This document shows, one piece after another, positions 50,565-58,804 of a DNA stretch of 64,000 nucleotides (positions within the stretch are counted from its first letter, which is position 1; each line of letters opens with the position of its first letter). Origin of the DNA: Soonwooa buanensis (GTDB taxonomy: Bacteria; Bacteroidota; Bacteroidia; Flavobacteriales; Weeksellaceae); NCBI RefSeq assembly GCF_900167905.1, contig NZ_FUYZ01000006.1:62001-126000 (forward strand), given 5' to 3'. Position numbers and translations under genes: made by a program. The notes beneath the pieces are model-generated. The model worked only from the letters and a program-made list of their open reading frames with translations. It ran no database searches and was not told the DNA's origin.

Positions 50565-50683
50565 TTTCTTAAATTTTAAATTATAAACTCAGTTTTAGAA
50601 TATTCTGATTATAAGATTAGGAAGTCTTCCAATTATTACAAAAAAAATGAAAATAATTTGTAATTAACTGATTATTAATATTG

Positions 50684-50706
50684 TTTTTTTTTTTTTTTTT
50701 TTTTTT
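50684..50706 (+). repeat. T23 homopolymer
   Basis: Twenty-three consecutive T residues right before a GC-rich non-coding element. The length is likely to be variable or poorly sequenced. Confidence 0.85.
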
Positions 50707-50709
50707 TAT

Positions 50710-50860
50710 TTGGGTGTGCCCGCTTGCCGTTTTGGCGCTCGCTTCGCTCGCGCTCCCACAGCTTGCGGTCGGTCTACGCCTGCAATCTTTTACCTCCACT
50801 TCGTGTCGGCAAAAGGATTTCCGGCTCCGCCCTCACACGGGATTTCGCGTTCATTTTTTA
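50710..50860. repeat. GC-rich hairpin-rich intergenic element
   Basis: About 150 bp of clearly higher GC than the surroundings, with inverted pieces such as GGCGCTCGCTTCGCTCGCGC and ATCTTTT/AAAAGGAT. Open frames cross it only by chance. It resembles dispersed non-coding elements common in Chryseobacterium-type genomes. Confidence 0.5.
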
Positions 50861-50914
50861 TAGGAAATCTTGGCAAGTTAATTGTTGAATGTAGATTTCA
50901 AAATTTTAAAAAGA

Positions 50915-51499
50915 ATGAAAAAATATATTGCAATTGCTTCAATATTGGCTTTAACATTGATTTCGTGTAACAAAGTTGAAGAGAAAATCAACGAAAGCAT
51001 CGATCAAGCCACCGAAACGGTCAAGCAAAAAGCCCAAGAGCAAGTAAAAGAAACGATGGATAAAGCTGTGAATGAAACGATAAATTCGCTTACAAATTCG
51101 CAAGACGTAAGTTTTCAAGAGGTTTTTCCAAACGCAAAAACGGATATTGTTTCCGAGTTTAAAGGCAAGAAAATGAAATTTCCGAACGGAAGTCCAGCTT
51201 ATTTCTTAAAATACAAAGCCGACAAAACTGAATTATTGCAATTAATGGCCGCTCAACCAACAACGGACGAAACAAAATCGGATAAAGAAGCAAAGAAAAT
51301 CGATGGTCAAAAGTTCATTGACCAACTAAGTTTCTTTGAGAAATTTATTCCAGAAGGCGTTTTGGATACTAATTTTTTAAATGAAATTAAGACCGACAAA
51401 TCAATAGAATTCTACAGAATAAAGCGTTTTCCAAACAAATCAACCATTATTGTTAATCCAAAAACAAACGTGATTTACCAATTTGTAGAAGTTTCCTAA
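50915..51499 (+). CDS. Lipoprotein of unknown function (194 aa)
   Basis: I chose the ATG at 50915 because it gives a clean lipoprotein signal (IASILALTLISCNKVE, Cys18). An upstream in-frame ATG at 50882 adds 11 residues before the signal. The mature N-terminus is a long charged helix (EKINESIDQATETVKQKAQE), followed by a ~110-residue mixed domain (VSFQEVFPNAKTDIV, RIKRFPNKSTIIVNP). No family recognised. Confidence 0.75.
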   Translation: MKKYIAIASILALTLISCNKVEEKINESIDQATETVKQKAQEQVKETMDKAVNETINSLTNSQDVSFQEVFPNAKTDIVSEFKGKKMKFPNGSPAYFLKYKADKTELLQLMAAQPTTDETKSDKEAKKIDGQKFIDQLSFFEKFIPEGVLDTNFLNEIKTDKSIEFYRIKRFPNKSTIIVNPKTNVIYQFVEVS

Positions 51500-51614
51500 G
51501 AATTTAAGATGTTTTTATTATAATAAAACATAGATTTAATTTTCATCAAAATAAATTATTTGAAGCTTAAAAATGCGATAAAAAACCGTATTTTTAGGCT
51601 TTAATTCTATAAAT

Positions 51615-52193
51615 ATGACATTCAAAGTATATACAAAAACGGGTGACAAAGGCGAAACTGGTTTGTACGGCGGAACAAGAATTTCTAAGGCGAGCTCGCG
51701 TGTAGAATCTTACGGAAACATCGATGAACTCAACGCTTTTATTGGAGTTGCAAAATCTTATGTTACAGATTCTAGAGTTTTAGAACAATTGAAGAAAATT
51801 CAATTTGATTTGTTTACAGTTGGTTCCGAAGCAGCTACTCCAATTGATAAATTGTTTTTAGCAAACGGGAAAGCTCGATTACCATTGGTGATTTCTGAAA
51901 AAGAAATTGAAGAATTAGAAAATTGGATTGATGCTTTTGAGGAGGAATTGGAACCGCTTCAATATTTTATTTTACCTGGAGGCGGAAAAGCGGCGACACA
52001 TTTTCACGTAGCAAGAACGGTTTGCAGAAGAGCCGAAAGAAGTATGGTTTTCTTGAATGAATCCGAAGAAGTTCGGCCAGAATTGATAAAATACTTGAAT
52101 CGTCTTTCGGATTATCTTTTTGTATTATCCAGATATATTTCAAAAATCGAAAACGAGCCAGAAGAATATTGGAATCCAAATGACAGAACTTAG
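51615..52193 (+). CDS. PduO-type cob(I)alamin adenosyltransferase
   Basis: A 192-aa enzyme that transfers the adenosyl group of ATP to cobalamin. The N-terminal ATP-binding motif is TKTGDKGETGLYGGTRISK, the central helix is VESYGNIDELNAFIGVAKS, and the catalytic Arg-rich motif is HVARTVCRRAERS with NRLSDYLFVLSRYI near the end. Length and motifs are standard for the PduO/MMAB family. It is followed 45 bp later by thiamine pyrophosphokinase. Confidence 0.94.
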   Translation: MTFKVYTKTGDKGETGLYGGTRISKASSRVESYGNIDELNAFIGVAKSYVTDSRVLEQLKKIQFDLFTVGSEAATPIDKLFLANGKARLPLVISEKEIEELENWIDAFEEELEPLQYFILPGGGKAATHFHVARTVCRRAERSMVFLNESEEVRPELIKYLNRLSDYLFVLSRYISKIENEPEEYWNPNDRT

Positions 52194-52238
52194 TTTAGAT
52201 TCATAAATGAAAATTCTGAAGTTAAATTACATTATCGA

Positions 52239-52853
52239 ATGAAGAAAGCATTGCTTTATATAAATGGTGAGCCAACGAAAAATTTAGTTGATTTTTCACA
52301 ATATGATTTGGTGGCGTGTACAGACGGAGCATTAAACTATCTTTTAAAATTTGATTCCGAAATTGTTTCAAAATTAGATTTTATTTCTGGAGATTTTGAC
52401 TCGCATGAACGATTAGATTTGGTTGACAAAAAATTTATAGAAACGCCCGACCAAAACAAAACCGATTTCCAAAAAGCTTTAGAAATTATCCTTGAAAAAG
52501 GAATTGAAATTGTTGATGTTTACGGTGGAAGCGGCGGCGAAATGGATCATTTTTTAGGAAATTTAAGCGTTGCCGATTTTATGAAATCCAAAATGAAAAT
52601 TCAGTTTTTTGATGAGTTTTCAAGCTATTATTTTATTCCGAAAAATTTTGAAATTTCTAGTGTTCAAGGCAAGATGATTTCACTTTTTCCGTTTCCAAAA
52701 GCCGAAAGTATTACGACAAAAGGATTGAAGTGGCCACTTTACAAAGAAAACTTAAAAATAGGAGAACGCATCGGGACGCGTAATATTGCTGAAAATGATG
52801 TGGTTACGATAAAATATGAAAAAGGAAATCTCCTAATTTTTGTTGGACATTAA
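52239..52853 (+). CDS. Thiamine pyrophosphokinase
   Basis: A 204-aa enzyme that makes thiamine diphosphate from thiamine and ATP. Motifs are ACTDGALNYLL, LDFISGDFDSH (metal-binding Asp pair), TPDQNKTDFQKAL and VYGGSGGEMDHFLGN. The C-terminal beta-sandwich ends with ENDVVTIKYEKGNLLIFVGH. It is probably in one operon with the adenosyltransferase upstream. Confidence 0.92.
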   Translation: MKKALLYINGEPTKNLVDFSQYDLVACTDGALNYLLKFDSEIVSKLDFISGDFDSHERLDLVDKKFIETPDQNKTDFQKALEIILEKGIEIVDVYGGSGGEMDHFLGNLSVADFMKSKMKIQFFDEFSSYYFIPKNFEISSVQGKMISLFPFPKAESITTKGLKWPLYKENLKIGERIGTRNIAENDVVTIKYEKGNLLIFVGH

Positions 52854-52901
52854 GTTTATCATAAAAAATATTAAAAGGTGCATTTGGCATCTTTTTTTAT
52901 T

Positions 52902-52909
52902 TAATTTTG
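52902..52909 (+). promoter_or_regulatory. -7 promoter element of the arginine decarboxylase gene
   Basis: TAATTTTG fits TAnnTTTG, with a TTTG 15 bp upstream (52883-52886) as a possible, closely spaced -33 box and a ~30-nt leader. Confidence 0.4.
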
Positions 52910-52943
52910 TACTTCTATAATTTGTAAAATCAGGATTTAAGAA

Positions 52944-54335
52944 ATGAAAATAAAATATTCGGAGTTAATTGATCAGACCCTTTATTTTCCTACACAAGAA
53001 TTCAATGTTGAGGAGAATAAGTTGACCTTTCACGATATTCCTTTGATGGAGGTTGTCGAAAAGTACGGAACCCCTTTAAAACTCAATTATCTTCCGAAAA
53101 TTTCTCAAAATATCCAACGTGCAAAAGCTTGGTTCAAAGAAGCTTTTGAAAAACACGATTATCAAAAAAACTATCGCTATTGTTATTGTACAAAGTCGAG
53201 TCATTTTGCATTTGTGATTGAGGAAGCAATCAAGAATGATATTTCTATCGAGACTTCTTCTGCGTTTGACATGGATATTGTCAAAAGTCTGCATGACAAA
53301 GGGAAGTTTGACAAAAGTATCGAAGTGATTTGTAATGGTTTTAAAACCGATGATTATTTGACGAAGATTTCAGATATGATCAATTCAGGTTTTGAAAATA
53401 TAACACCGATTTTGGATAATTATCGTGAATTGGATAAGCTTACAGAAAGTATCGACACAACTTTTAATATCGGGATTCGTATTGCGTCGGAAGAAGAACC
53501 GAAATTCGAATTTTATACTTCTCGATTAGGCATTGGATATCGCGATATCATCCCTTATTATAGTCAAAAAATCGCTGAACACCCCAATGCGAGACTAAAA
53601 ATGTTGCATTTCTTCATTAATACTGGTATTAAAGATACCTCGTATTATTGGAACGAATTGTACAAGTGTCTTCGTGTTTATGCCCGTCTTAAGAAGATTG
53701 CGCCAGAAGTAGATTCTCTTAATATTGGTGGAGGTTTCCCGATTAAAACTTCTTTGAATTTTGATTACGATTATCAATATATGATTGATGAAATCGTTTC
53801 TCAAATTAAAAAATTCTGTGAAGAAGAAGGCGTTGAAGCACCAAATATCTATACCGAATTTGGTAGTTTTACAGTAGGTGAAAGTGGCGCTACGCTTTAT
53901 AGAATCGTTTCTCAGAAACGTCAAAACGATAGAGAAAAATGGAATATGATTGACTCATCTTTCATGACGACTTTGCCAGATACTTGGGCCATTTCTCGTC
54001 ACTTTATCATGCTTCCGCTTAACCGTTGGGATGATACTTACGAGAGAGTTTTCCTTGGTGGATTGACTTGCGATTCTGATGATTATTACAATTCAGAACA
54101 ACATACCAACGCAATTTATTTGCCGGTGTATAACGATACAAAACCTTTATATATAGGTTTCTTCCATACCGGAGCTTATCAAGATACGATTAGTGGTTAC
54201 GGCGGTGTACATCATTGTTTGATTCCACAGCCAAAACATATTTTGATTAATCAAGATGATGAAGGTAATTTTACCTATGAAGTCTTTCAGGAAGCGCAAC
54301 AGCCGCAAGATGTACTGAAACTTTTAGGTTACTAA
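52944..54335 (+). CDS. speA: Arginine decarboxylase (PLP fold III family)
   Basis: A 463-aa PLP-dependent decarboxylase of the Orn/DAP/Arg group 2 fold. The PLP Lys lies in YRYCYCTKSSH (Y-x-x-K pattern), the phosphate-binding glycines in SLNIGGGFPIKTS, and the C-terminal substrate/active-site Cys in FLGGLTCDSDDYYN. The Bacteroidota type is shorter than E. coli SpeA (~658 aa). It makes agmatine for polyamine synthesis. Diaminopimelate or other specificity is less likely but not excluded by eye. Confidence 0.88.
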   Translation: MKIKYSELIDQTLYFPTQEFNVEENKLTFHDIPLMEVVEKYGTPLKLNYLPKISQNIQRAKAWFKEAFEKHDYQKNYRYCYCTKSSHFAFVIEEAIKNDISIETSSAFDMDIVKSLHDKGKFDKSIEVICNGFKTDDYLTKISDMINSGFENITPILDNYRELDKLTESIDTTFNIGIRIASEEEPKFEFYTSRLGIGYRDIIPYYSQKIAEHPNARLKMLHFFINTGIKDTSYYWNELYKCLRVYARLKKIAPEVDSLNIGGGFPIKTSLNFDYDYQYMIDEIVSQIKKFCEEEGVEAPNIYTEFGSFTVGESGATLYRIVSQKRQNDREKWNMIDSSFMTTLPDTWAISRHFIMLPLNRWDDTYERVFLGGLTCDSDDYYNSEQHTNAIYLPVYNDTKPLYIGFFHTGAYQDTISGYGGVHHCLIPQPKHILINQDDEGNFTYEVFQEAQQPQDVLKLLGY

Positions 54336-54341
54336 AAATAT

Positions 54342-54373
54342 AAAAGGCAGGAATAATTTTCCTGCCTTTTTTT
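54342..54373. terminator. Terminator after the decarboxylase gene
   Basis: AAAAGGCAGG / CCTGCCTTTT with a 9-nt loop and T7, shared with the convergent gene ending at 54372. Confidence 0.88.
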
Positions 54374-54926
54374 AATCTTTATTTCTGCAATTTTCTGGGA
54401 TTTTGTACATTAAGACTAAAGCCCAAATTTGTAAAACACCTTGTATTGCGTTAGCTATCGTTAAGATTGGATCATTAAGAATATTCATCACAACAATAGG
54501 CATTGCTAAAGTCCCGACGACGACAAATCCTAGCAAAATAAATCTCATCCAGTCGACACCTTTTTGCATAAGATATCCCATAATAAAAATGACAACTAAA
54601 GCTAAAAATGGAATCACATTATAAGCTGGATGTGGTAATTGGTCGAACTTCCATATGAAAATTCCTATCCCGATTGCGCCAGAAAGATACACGAGATTCC
54701 CAGCTTTTATATGATTTTCGTGGATATGGATTTCCTCCGTTCTTTTTTTATCATTAATAAGATGTCGAATTTGCTCTTCCTCTTGAAGGCTAAATCGGCG
54801 TCCTCTATTTTTTAAAATATTAAAAGCATATTCAATCGATTTTGAAACATATCGATCATTGGGAGAAATGTAAAGTTCTAATTCTTTATCATTTTTCTCC
54901 TCTAAAATTTTTCTATCTACATACAT
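54372..54926 (-). CDS. Membrane protein of unknown function (184 aa)
   Basis: A cytoplasmic N-terminal ~70 residues rich in charged helices (QEEEQIRHLINDKKRTEEIH) is followed by four or five hydrophobic segments (~77-95, 101-118, 125-145, 150-175). No family recognised. It stands alone, convergent with the arginine decarboxylase. Confidence 0.72.
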   Translation of the reverse strand: MYVDRKILEEKNDKELELYISPNDRYVSKSIEYAFNILKNRGRRFSLQEEEQIRHLINDKKRTEEIHIHENHIKAGNLVYLSGAIGIGIFIWKFDQLPHPAYNVIPFLALVVIFIMGYLMQKGVDWMRFILLGFVVVGTLAMPIVVMNILNDPILTIANAIQGVLQIWALVLMYKIPENCRNKD

Positions 54927-55100
54927 GACTTTGGAATTTGGTTATTCCTAAGGTACAAAAATATAACTGATTGTCAATGGATTGTAGTGTTAAAATTTAA
55001 TGTTTGATAGATATGTTTAGGTTTATAACAAGAATATTTGATTTTGTTTAAATTAAATTCTTTCGAGATGCGCTTTATAAATCCAAAATTTTGTTTAGTT

Positions 55101-55763
55101 TTAGTTGAAATGTTTTGCAATTTTAGACAGTTCCAATTCTTTATAATTGTCAACTAAAGTATTGGCTAATGTATAATCTTGCCCCAAAGTATGTTCGCTT
55201 TTGTAAGCGGCACAAAAAATACCAGCGCGATGGGACGCCAAAATTCCGTTGGTTGAATCTTCAATCACCATACAATGTTCAATCGGTTCGTTGGCGATTT
55301 CGGCAGCGCGAAGAAATATTTCTGGATGAGGTTTTGACTCCTTGAGATCTGCGCCACTAATTTTTCCAATAAAAAACGGATCTAATTCAAATTTATTAAA
55401 AACCATTTCGATCGTCGTGTTAGAAGCCGATGATGCTAAAACCAATTTGATGTTGTTGTCAAAATAATGTTGGATTAAACTCCTTACGCCTGGAAGCAAA
55501 TCAAATTCTGGATCGTTGTCAAAAAGTTCCTTGAAGATTTCACGCTTCTTTTTTACCAGTTCTTCCTTTTGGGCGTCGAGATTGTATTTATCAATTAATT
55601 CTAAACAAACGCTATCGGTTGTGCGACCTGTAAAAGTTTTGAACAACTCTTCGCTGACATCCATTCCATAATGTTTGAACATCCCGAAATAAGCTTTTCT
55701 GTGCAGTGGTTCGGTGTCTACGATAACACCATCCATATCAAATAATACGGCTTTTAGACTCAT
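55101..55763 (-). CDS. HAD-superfamily phosphatase (beta-phosphoglucomutase-like)
   Basis: A 220-aa HAD subfamily IA enzyme: motif I FDMDGVIVDTEPLH (nucleophile Asp and acid Asp), motif II Ser in LVLASSASN, Lys in SKPHPEIFL, and motif IV VIEDSTNG. The helical cap lies at ~17-85. I chose the ATG at 55763 (MSLKAVLFDMDGV) because an upstream in-frame ATG would overlap the preceding hydrolase gene. The substrate is probably a small sugar phosphate; not determined. Confidence 0.9.
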   Translation of the reverse strand: MSLKAVLFDMDGVIVDTEPLHRKAYFGMFKHYGMDVSEELFKTFTGRTTDSVCLELIDKYNLDAQKEELVKKKREIFKELFDNDPEFDLLPGVRSLIQHYFDNNIKLVLASSASNTTIEMVFNKFELDPFFIGKISGADLKESKPHPEIFLRAAEIANEPIEHCMVIEDSTNGILASHRAGIFCAAYKSEHTLGQDYTLANTLVDNYKELELSKIAKHFN

Positions 55764-55801
55764 TTTTCTTTCATTTTTACTAATTGCAAAAGTACTGAAA
55801 A

Positions 55802-57157
55802 TTAATTTTTTAAGCTTAAAATCCAACTCGAAACTATATCTAAAATTTTCGGTGAAATAGTTTCTGTGATTTCTCCGTATTCGTCGACGCTTCCTGTTTT
55901 AGCCGTTTGGAAAAGATGATTGAGACCAGCAATTTCTTCAGTTTTAAAATTTTTGTTACCAGCTTTAGTCAAAGCCATTTTAATGGCTTCTAGATTTGAT
56001 TTCGCAGAAACTTGTAAATCTAAACTTCCGTTAAGCGCTAATACGGGGATTTTGATTTTAGACCAGTTTTCTGCAGGTTTGTATTGAAGGAAATAAGCCA
56101 TCCAAGGCTGTGTTAGTTGAGAATATGCGGATTTTTCTTGTGGATTTAAATTAGGAAATGTTTTCGTCAAAAAATCAGAAAAGTCAGCAGTAATATTTTT
56201 GCCCTTATAATTTGCAATGTAATCAAACATCGCTTTTTTCTGATCCAAATCTTTTTTTACGATATCTTCGGGAAGTCCAGCTTGTTTCAGAATATCTTCG
56301 TTTTGTTGATACATCAATTGATTGATCGCAACGCCAGGACCGGCAAGCGAAACAATAAATTTTACATTTGGATTTTTAACGGCGACCATTGGTGCAATCA
56401 TACCACCTTCGCTATGACCAACCAAACCTATATTTTTGTAACCACGTTTTAATAAAAAATCTACTGCGGCATCAATGTCTCCTCCGAAGTTAGCGGATGT
56501 ATCGTTGCGAGAACCAACCGAAGATTCGCCGATACCACGATCATCAAGTCTTAATGTTCCGATTCCTTTTTTAGCAAAATCATCTGCGATAACAGCGAAA
56601 GGCTTGTGACCAGCAATTTCCTCATCTCGGTTTTGAGCGCCAGAACCTGTTATTAAAATTGCAATTGGAAAATCTTTTTTATCCTTCGGTAGACTAATAG
56701 TTCCTGCAAGTGTATTACTGTCTTTTGGGTTTTTAAAACTAATATTTTCGGTGAAATAATCGAAAGGCGGTTTTGGAGTTTGTGGTCGTTCGAGAACAAC
56801 ATTTTCATTTCTTGAATAAGGTGTTAAAATCAGATCAAAGCTTAAGCCGCTCTGCATAAACTTTCCAGTGATTTTATTGTCTTTAAAAATACCGAGATAA
56901 GTAATGTTTAGTTTTTCTGAATTAAGATTGAGTTGATTATTATTAAAGCTAGCTTTTTCAACAGGAATGCCTTTGGCGCCTTGCTTTGGGCTATCCATTG
57001 TTGCTATTAAGTTTTCTGGAGTACCGCTAAGATTAAAAATTAACGGAAGTTTTTGCCCTGAAAATTCGAGTTCGCCTTGCCAACTTCCGATAATAGTTTG
57101 CGCAAAAATCATAACATTTAATAACAAAAAACTGAACGTGAAAACTAATTTTTTCAT
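55802..57157 (-). CDS. Exported alpha/beta hydrolase (peptidase/esterase-like)
   Basis: A 451-aa protein with a signal peptide (LVFTFSFLLLNVMIFAQ), an N-terminal beta domain of ~110 residues (IGSWQGELEFSGQKLPLIFN) and an alpha/beta-hydrolase core. The core has GSGAQNRDEE in the oxyanion loop, RLDDRGIGESS, nucleophile elbow GLVGHSEGGMIAP, Asp in LNGSLDLQVSA and His in AGLNHLFQ. This two-domain form is common in Bacteroidota; the substrate is unknown. Confidence 0.88.
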   Translation of the reverse strand: MKKLVFTFSFLLLNVMIFAQTIIGSWQGELEFSGQKLPLIFNLSGTPENLIATMDSPKQGAKGIPVEKASFNNNQLNLNSEKLNITYLGIFKDNKITGKFMQSGLSFDLILTPYSRNENVVLERPQTPKPPFDYFTENISFKNPKDSNTLAGTISLPKDKKDFPIAILITGSGAQNRDEEIAGHKPFAVIADDFAKKGIGTLRLDDRGIGESSVGSRNDTSANFGGDIDAAVDFLLKRGYKNIGLVGHSEGGMIAPMVAVKNPNVKFIVSLAGPGVAINQLMYQQNEDILKQAGLPEDIVKKDLDQKKAMFDYIANYKGKNITADFSDFLTKTFPNLNPQEKSAYSQLTQPWMAYFLQYKPAENWSKIKIPVLALNGSLDLQVSAKSNLEAIKMALTKAGNKNFKTEEIAGLNHLFQTAKTGSVDEYGEITETISPKILDIVSSWILSLKN

Positions 57158-57167
57158 GATTTGAATT

Positions 57168-57752
57168 TTATAATATTGAACGAATAATGATTTTACTTAA
57201 AACTTCACCAATAATAAAAGCACCAGCGAAAGCTATATAATGCCACGTTTTTTTAGCGTTAGTCGCAGTCTTAAAACCGAAAAACATTAAAGTAATTGCA
57301 TAGGTTATTAAAGCAATACTAAGAATGGAAACCCAAACAATTGTGCCAGTTTCGTCAGGAGAAAATTGAATATTTCTAATGCCGATTGATGGATCATTTA
57401 TCTTCGCTTCAATACTTTTCATTGCGGGAAGATTTGTAAAGAATGGAAAAACGTAGATCGGAATTCTGTACAAGAAAGACGTATTAAGAACGTCAATCAT
57501 TCTGGTTTTTGGATTGATGATTCGTCCCAAGATAAAAAGCAAAATACAAGGCAAAATAATAGTAATCATATTGGCTGTAATGGCTTGCGCATAAGTCAGC
57601 AAATAATATGTGTGCGCATCGATTAGGCCATCATAAATTGTAAAATAAAATTGGGAGATAAACGAACCAATAACGGCAGATATGAGCCCAATTAGCATAA
57701 AGGCTTTTGATGATATTTTGGCAAGCGGATTAAAAATATATGTCCAGTACAT
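57168..57752 (-). CDS. YIP1-like five-helix membrane protein
   Basis: A 194-aa protein with five hydrophobic segments, starting with a polar N-terminus WTYIFNPLAKISSKAF, consistent with the Yip1 family of integral membrane proteins. The function in bacteria is unknown. Its start is 3 bp from the stop of the DUF2089 gene, so they form an operon. Confidence 0.7.
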   Translation of the reverse strand: MYWTYIFNPLAKISSKAFMLIGLISAVIGSFISQFYFTIYDGLIDAHTYYLLTYAQAITANMITIILPCILLFILGRIINPKTRMIDVLNTSFLYRIPIYVFPFFTNLPAMKSIEAKINDPSIGIRNIQFSPDETGTIVWVSILSIALITYAITLMFFGFKTATNAKKTWHYIAFAGAFIIGEVLSKIIIRSIL

Positions 57753-57755
57753 AGG

Positions 57756-58022
57756 TTATGATTTTAGGTTTTTTATTTTTTCGATGAGGTCGTCCATTTT
57801 GTTGCGCATAGTCGGGTAGGAGAGTTCTGCTTGTTTTGCCATTTCTTTGATGCTGCCGCTGTTAAGAAAAAATTCTAGGATGAAATCTTGCTCGTCTCGG
57901 TTTAGCTTTAAATAAAGTGGTAAGTCATAGTCTCCATTGACCACAGTGCTACAGGTTCCGCAAGTCATTTGACTGACACGCAGCGTCGACTCGCAGCTTG
58001 GACAAAAGATTGGGAGTTTCAT
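57756..58022 (-). CDS. DUF2089 family zinc-ribbon/HTH protein
   Basis: An 88-aa protein with a zinc ribbon (CPSCESTLRV and MTCGTCST; two CxxC) followed by an HTH-like region (GSIKEMAKQAELSYPTMRNK). DUF2089 proteins are small predicted regulators. It lies directly upstream of the YIP1-like membrane protein gene, which it may control. Confidence 0.85.
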   Translation of the reverse strand: MKLPIFCPSCESTLRVSQMTCGTCSTVVNGDYDLPLYLKLNRDEQDFILEFFLNSGSIKEMAKQAELSYPTMRNKMDDLIEKIKNLKS

Positions 58023-58116
58023 TATTTTGAAATCATTTTTGATAAAGTTAAAAATTATTTTAATTAAATTTAAAAATATTTTAAGTATGAATAAATTTTA
58101 TTTAAATCAAGCCATA

Positions 58117-58146
58117 AAAAAGCCTCTCACAAGGAAAGGCTTTATT
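58117..58146. terminator. Hairpin downstream of the 205-aa gene
   Basis: AAAGCCT / AGGCTTT arms with a 12-nt centre that itself pairs weakly (CTC/AAGG region). Confidence 0.5.
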
Positions 58147-58159
58147 GATTTTAAAAAAA

Positions 58160-58777
58160 TTATTTCCAAAAATCTTCTTGATATGTTCTTATCGAAAGTT
58201 TGGTGCATTTTCTAGAAGAAAGGACTAATTGGATTTTTTCAATCGGATTATCTTCAGCATAGACAAATTGCGGATTCTTGTCTTTGGATTCTGCGTTTGT
58301 TCCATTTTTAAAAGTGGTTGTCCATGTATATGAAAAGTCTGGCGCATTTTGTTCCGGTACTAAAATTAATTTTCCAGCCGTGTATTTAACTTCTGTATAA
58401 TTAAGATTTGGAATGTCGCAAGTTGTGTCGCCAATAATCTCTTGATTACGAACTTCAGTGTTTGCTTTTGCTACAATAACGTTGATCGGTTTTTTACATT
58501 TTTCAACACCTGAAGTCGTCATCACCGACAAAGTCAATTCTGCACGACCTTGCTTTGTAGGTGTAATATCAACAAAATTCTTACGTGCATCACTTTCAAT
58601 TAAGCCAATATTTGGGCTAAGTGACCATTGATGACAATCTTGACATTGTCCATTTTCGTTTTCAATATTAAATTTTACTTTCTCATTGACCATAATTTTT
58701 GATGGTCCAATAATTTTACACTGTGCAAAAACTATGATTGTTGTATTAATTAATAATAAACTTAAATTTTTTTTCAT
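58160..58777 (-). CDS. Exported protein with Ig-like/PKD-type repeats, unknown function (205 aa)
   Basis: A signal peptide (NLSLLLINTTIIVFAQ) is followed by a beta-rich region resembling a PKD or Ig-like fold (GPSKIMVNEKVKFNIE, then QWSLSPNIGLIESDA) and a second, similar half (FSYTWTTTFKNGTNAES). Six Cys residues in the mature part may form disulphides. No family can be named. It is monocistronic, before the carboxylase gene on the same strand. Confidence 0.65.
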   Translation of the reverse strand: MKKNLSLLLINTTIIVFAQCKIIGPSKIMVNEKVKFNIENENGQCQDCHQWSLSPNIGLIESDARKNFVDITPTKQGRAELTLSVMTTSGVEKCKKPINVIVAKANTEVRNQEIIGDTTCDIPNLNYTEVKYTAGKLILVPEQNAPDFSYTWTTTFKNGTNAESKDKNPQFVYAEDNPIEKIQLVLSSRKCTKLSIRTYQEDFWK

Positions 58778-58804
58778 TGTGTGTTTTTATTTTAGCGTTT
58801 TATT

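Noticed and set aside
50681-50970. Open frames across the T23 and GC-rich element
   Set aside because: Three overlapping frames, a poly-Phe start and no recognisable protein; this is explained by the non-coding element.
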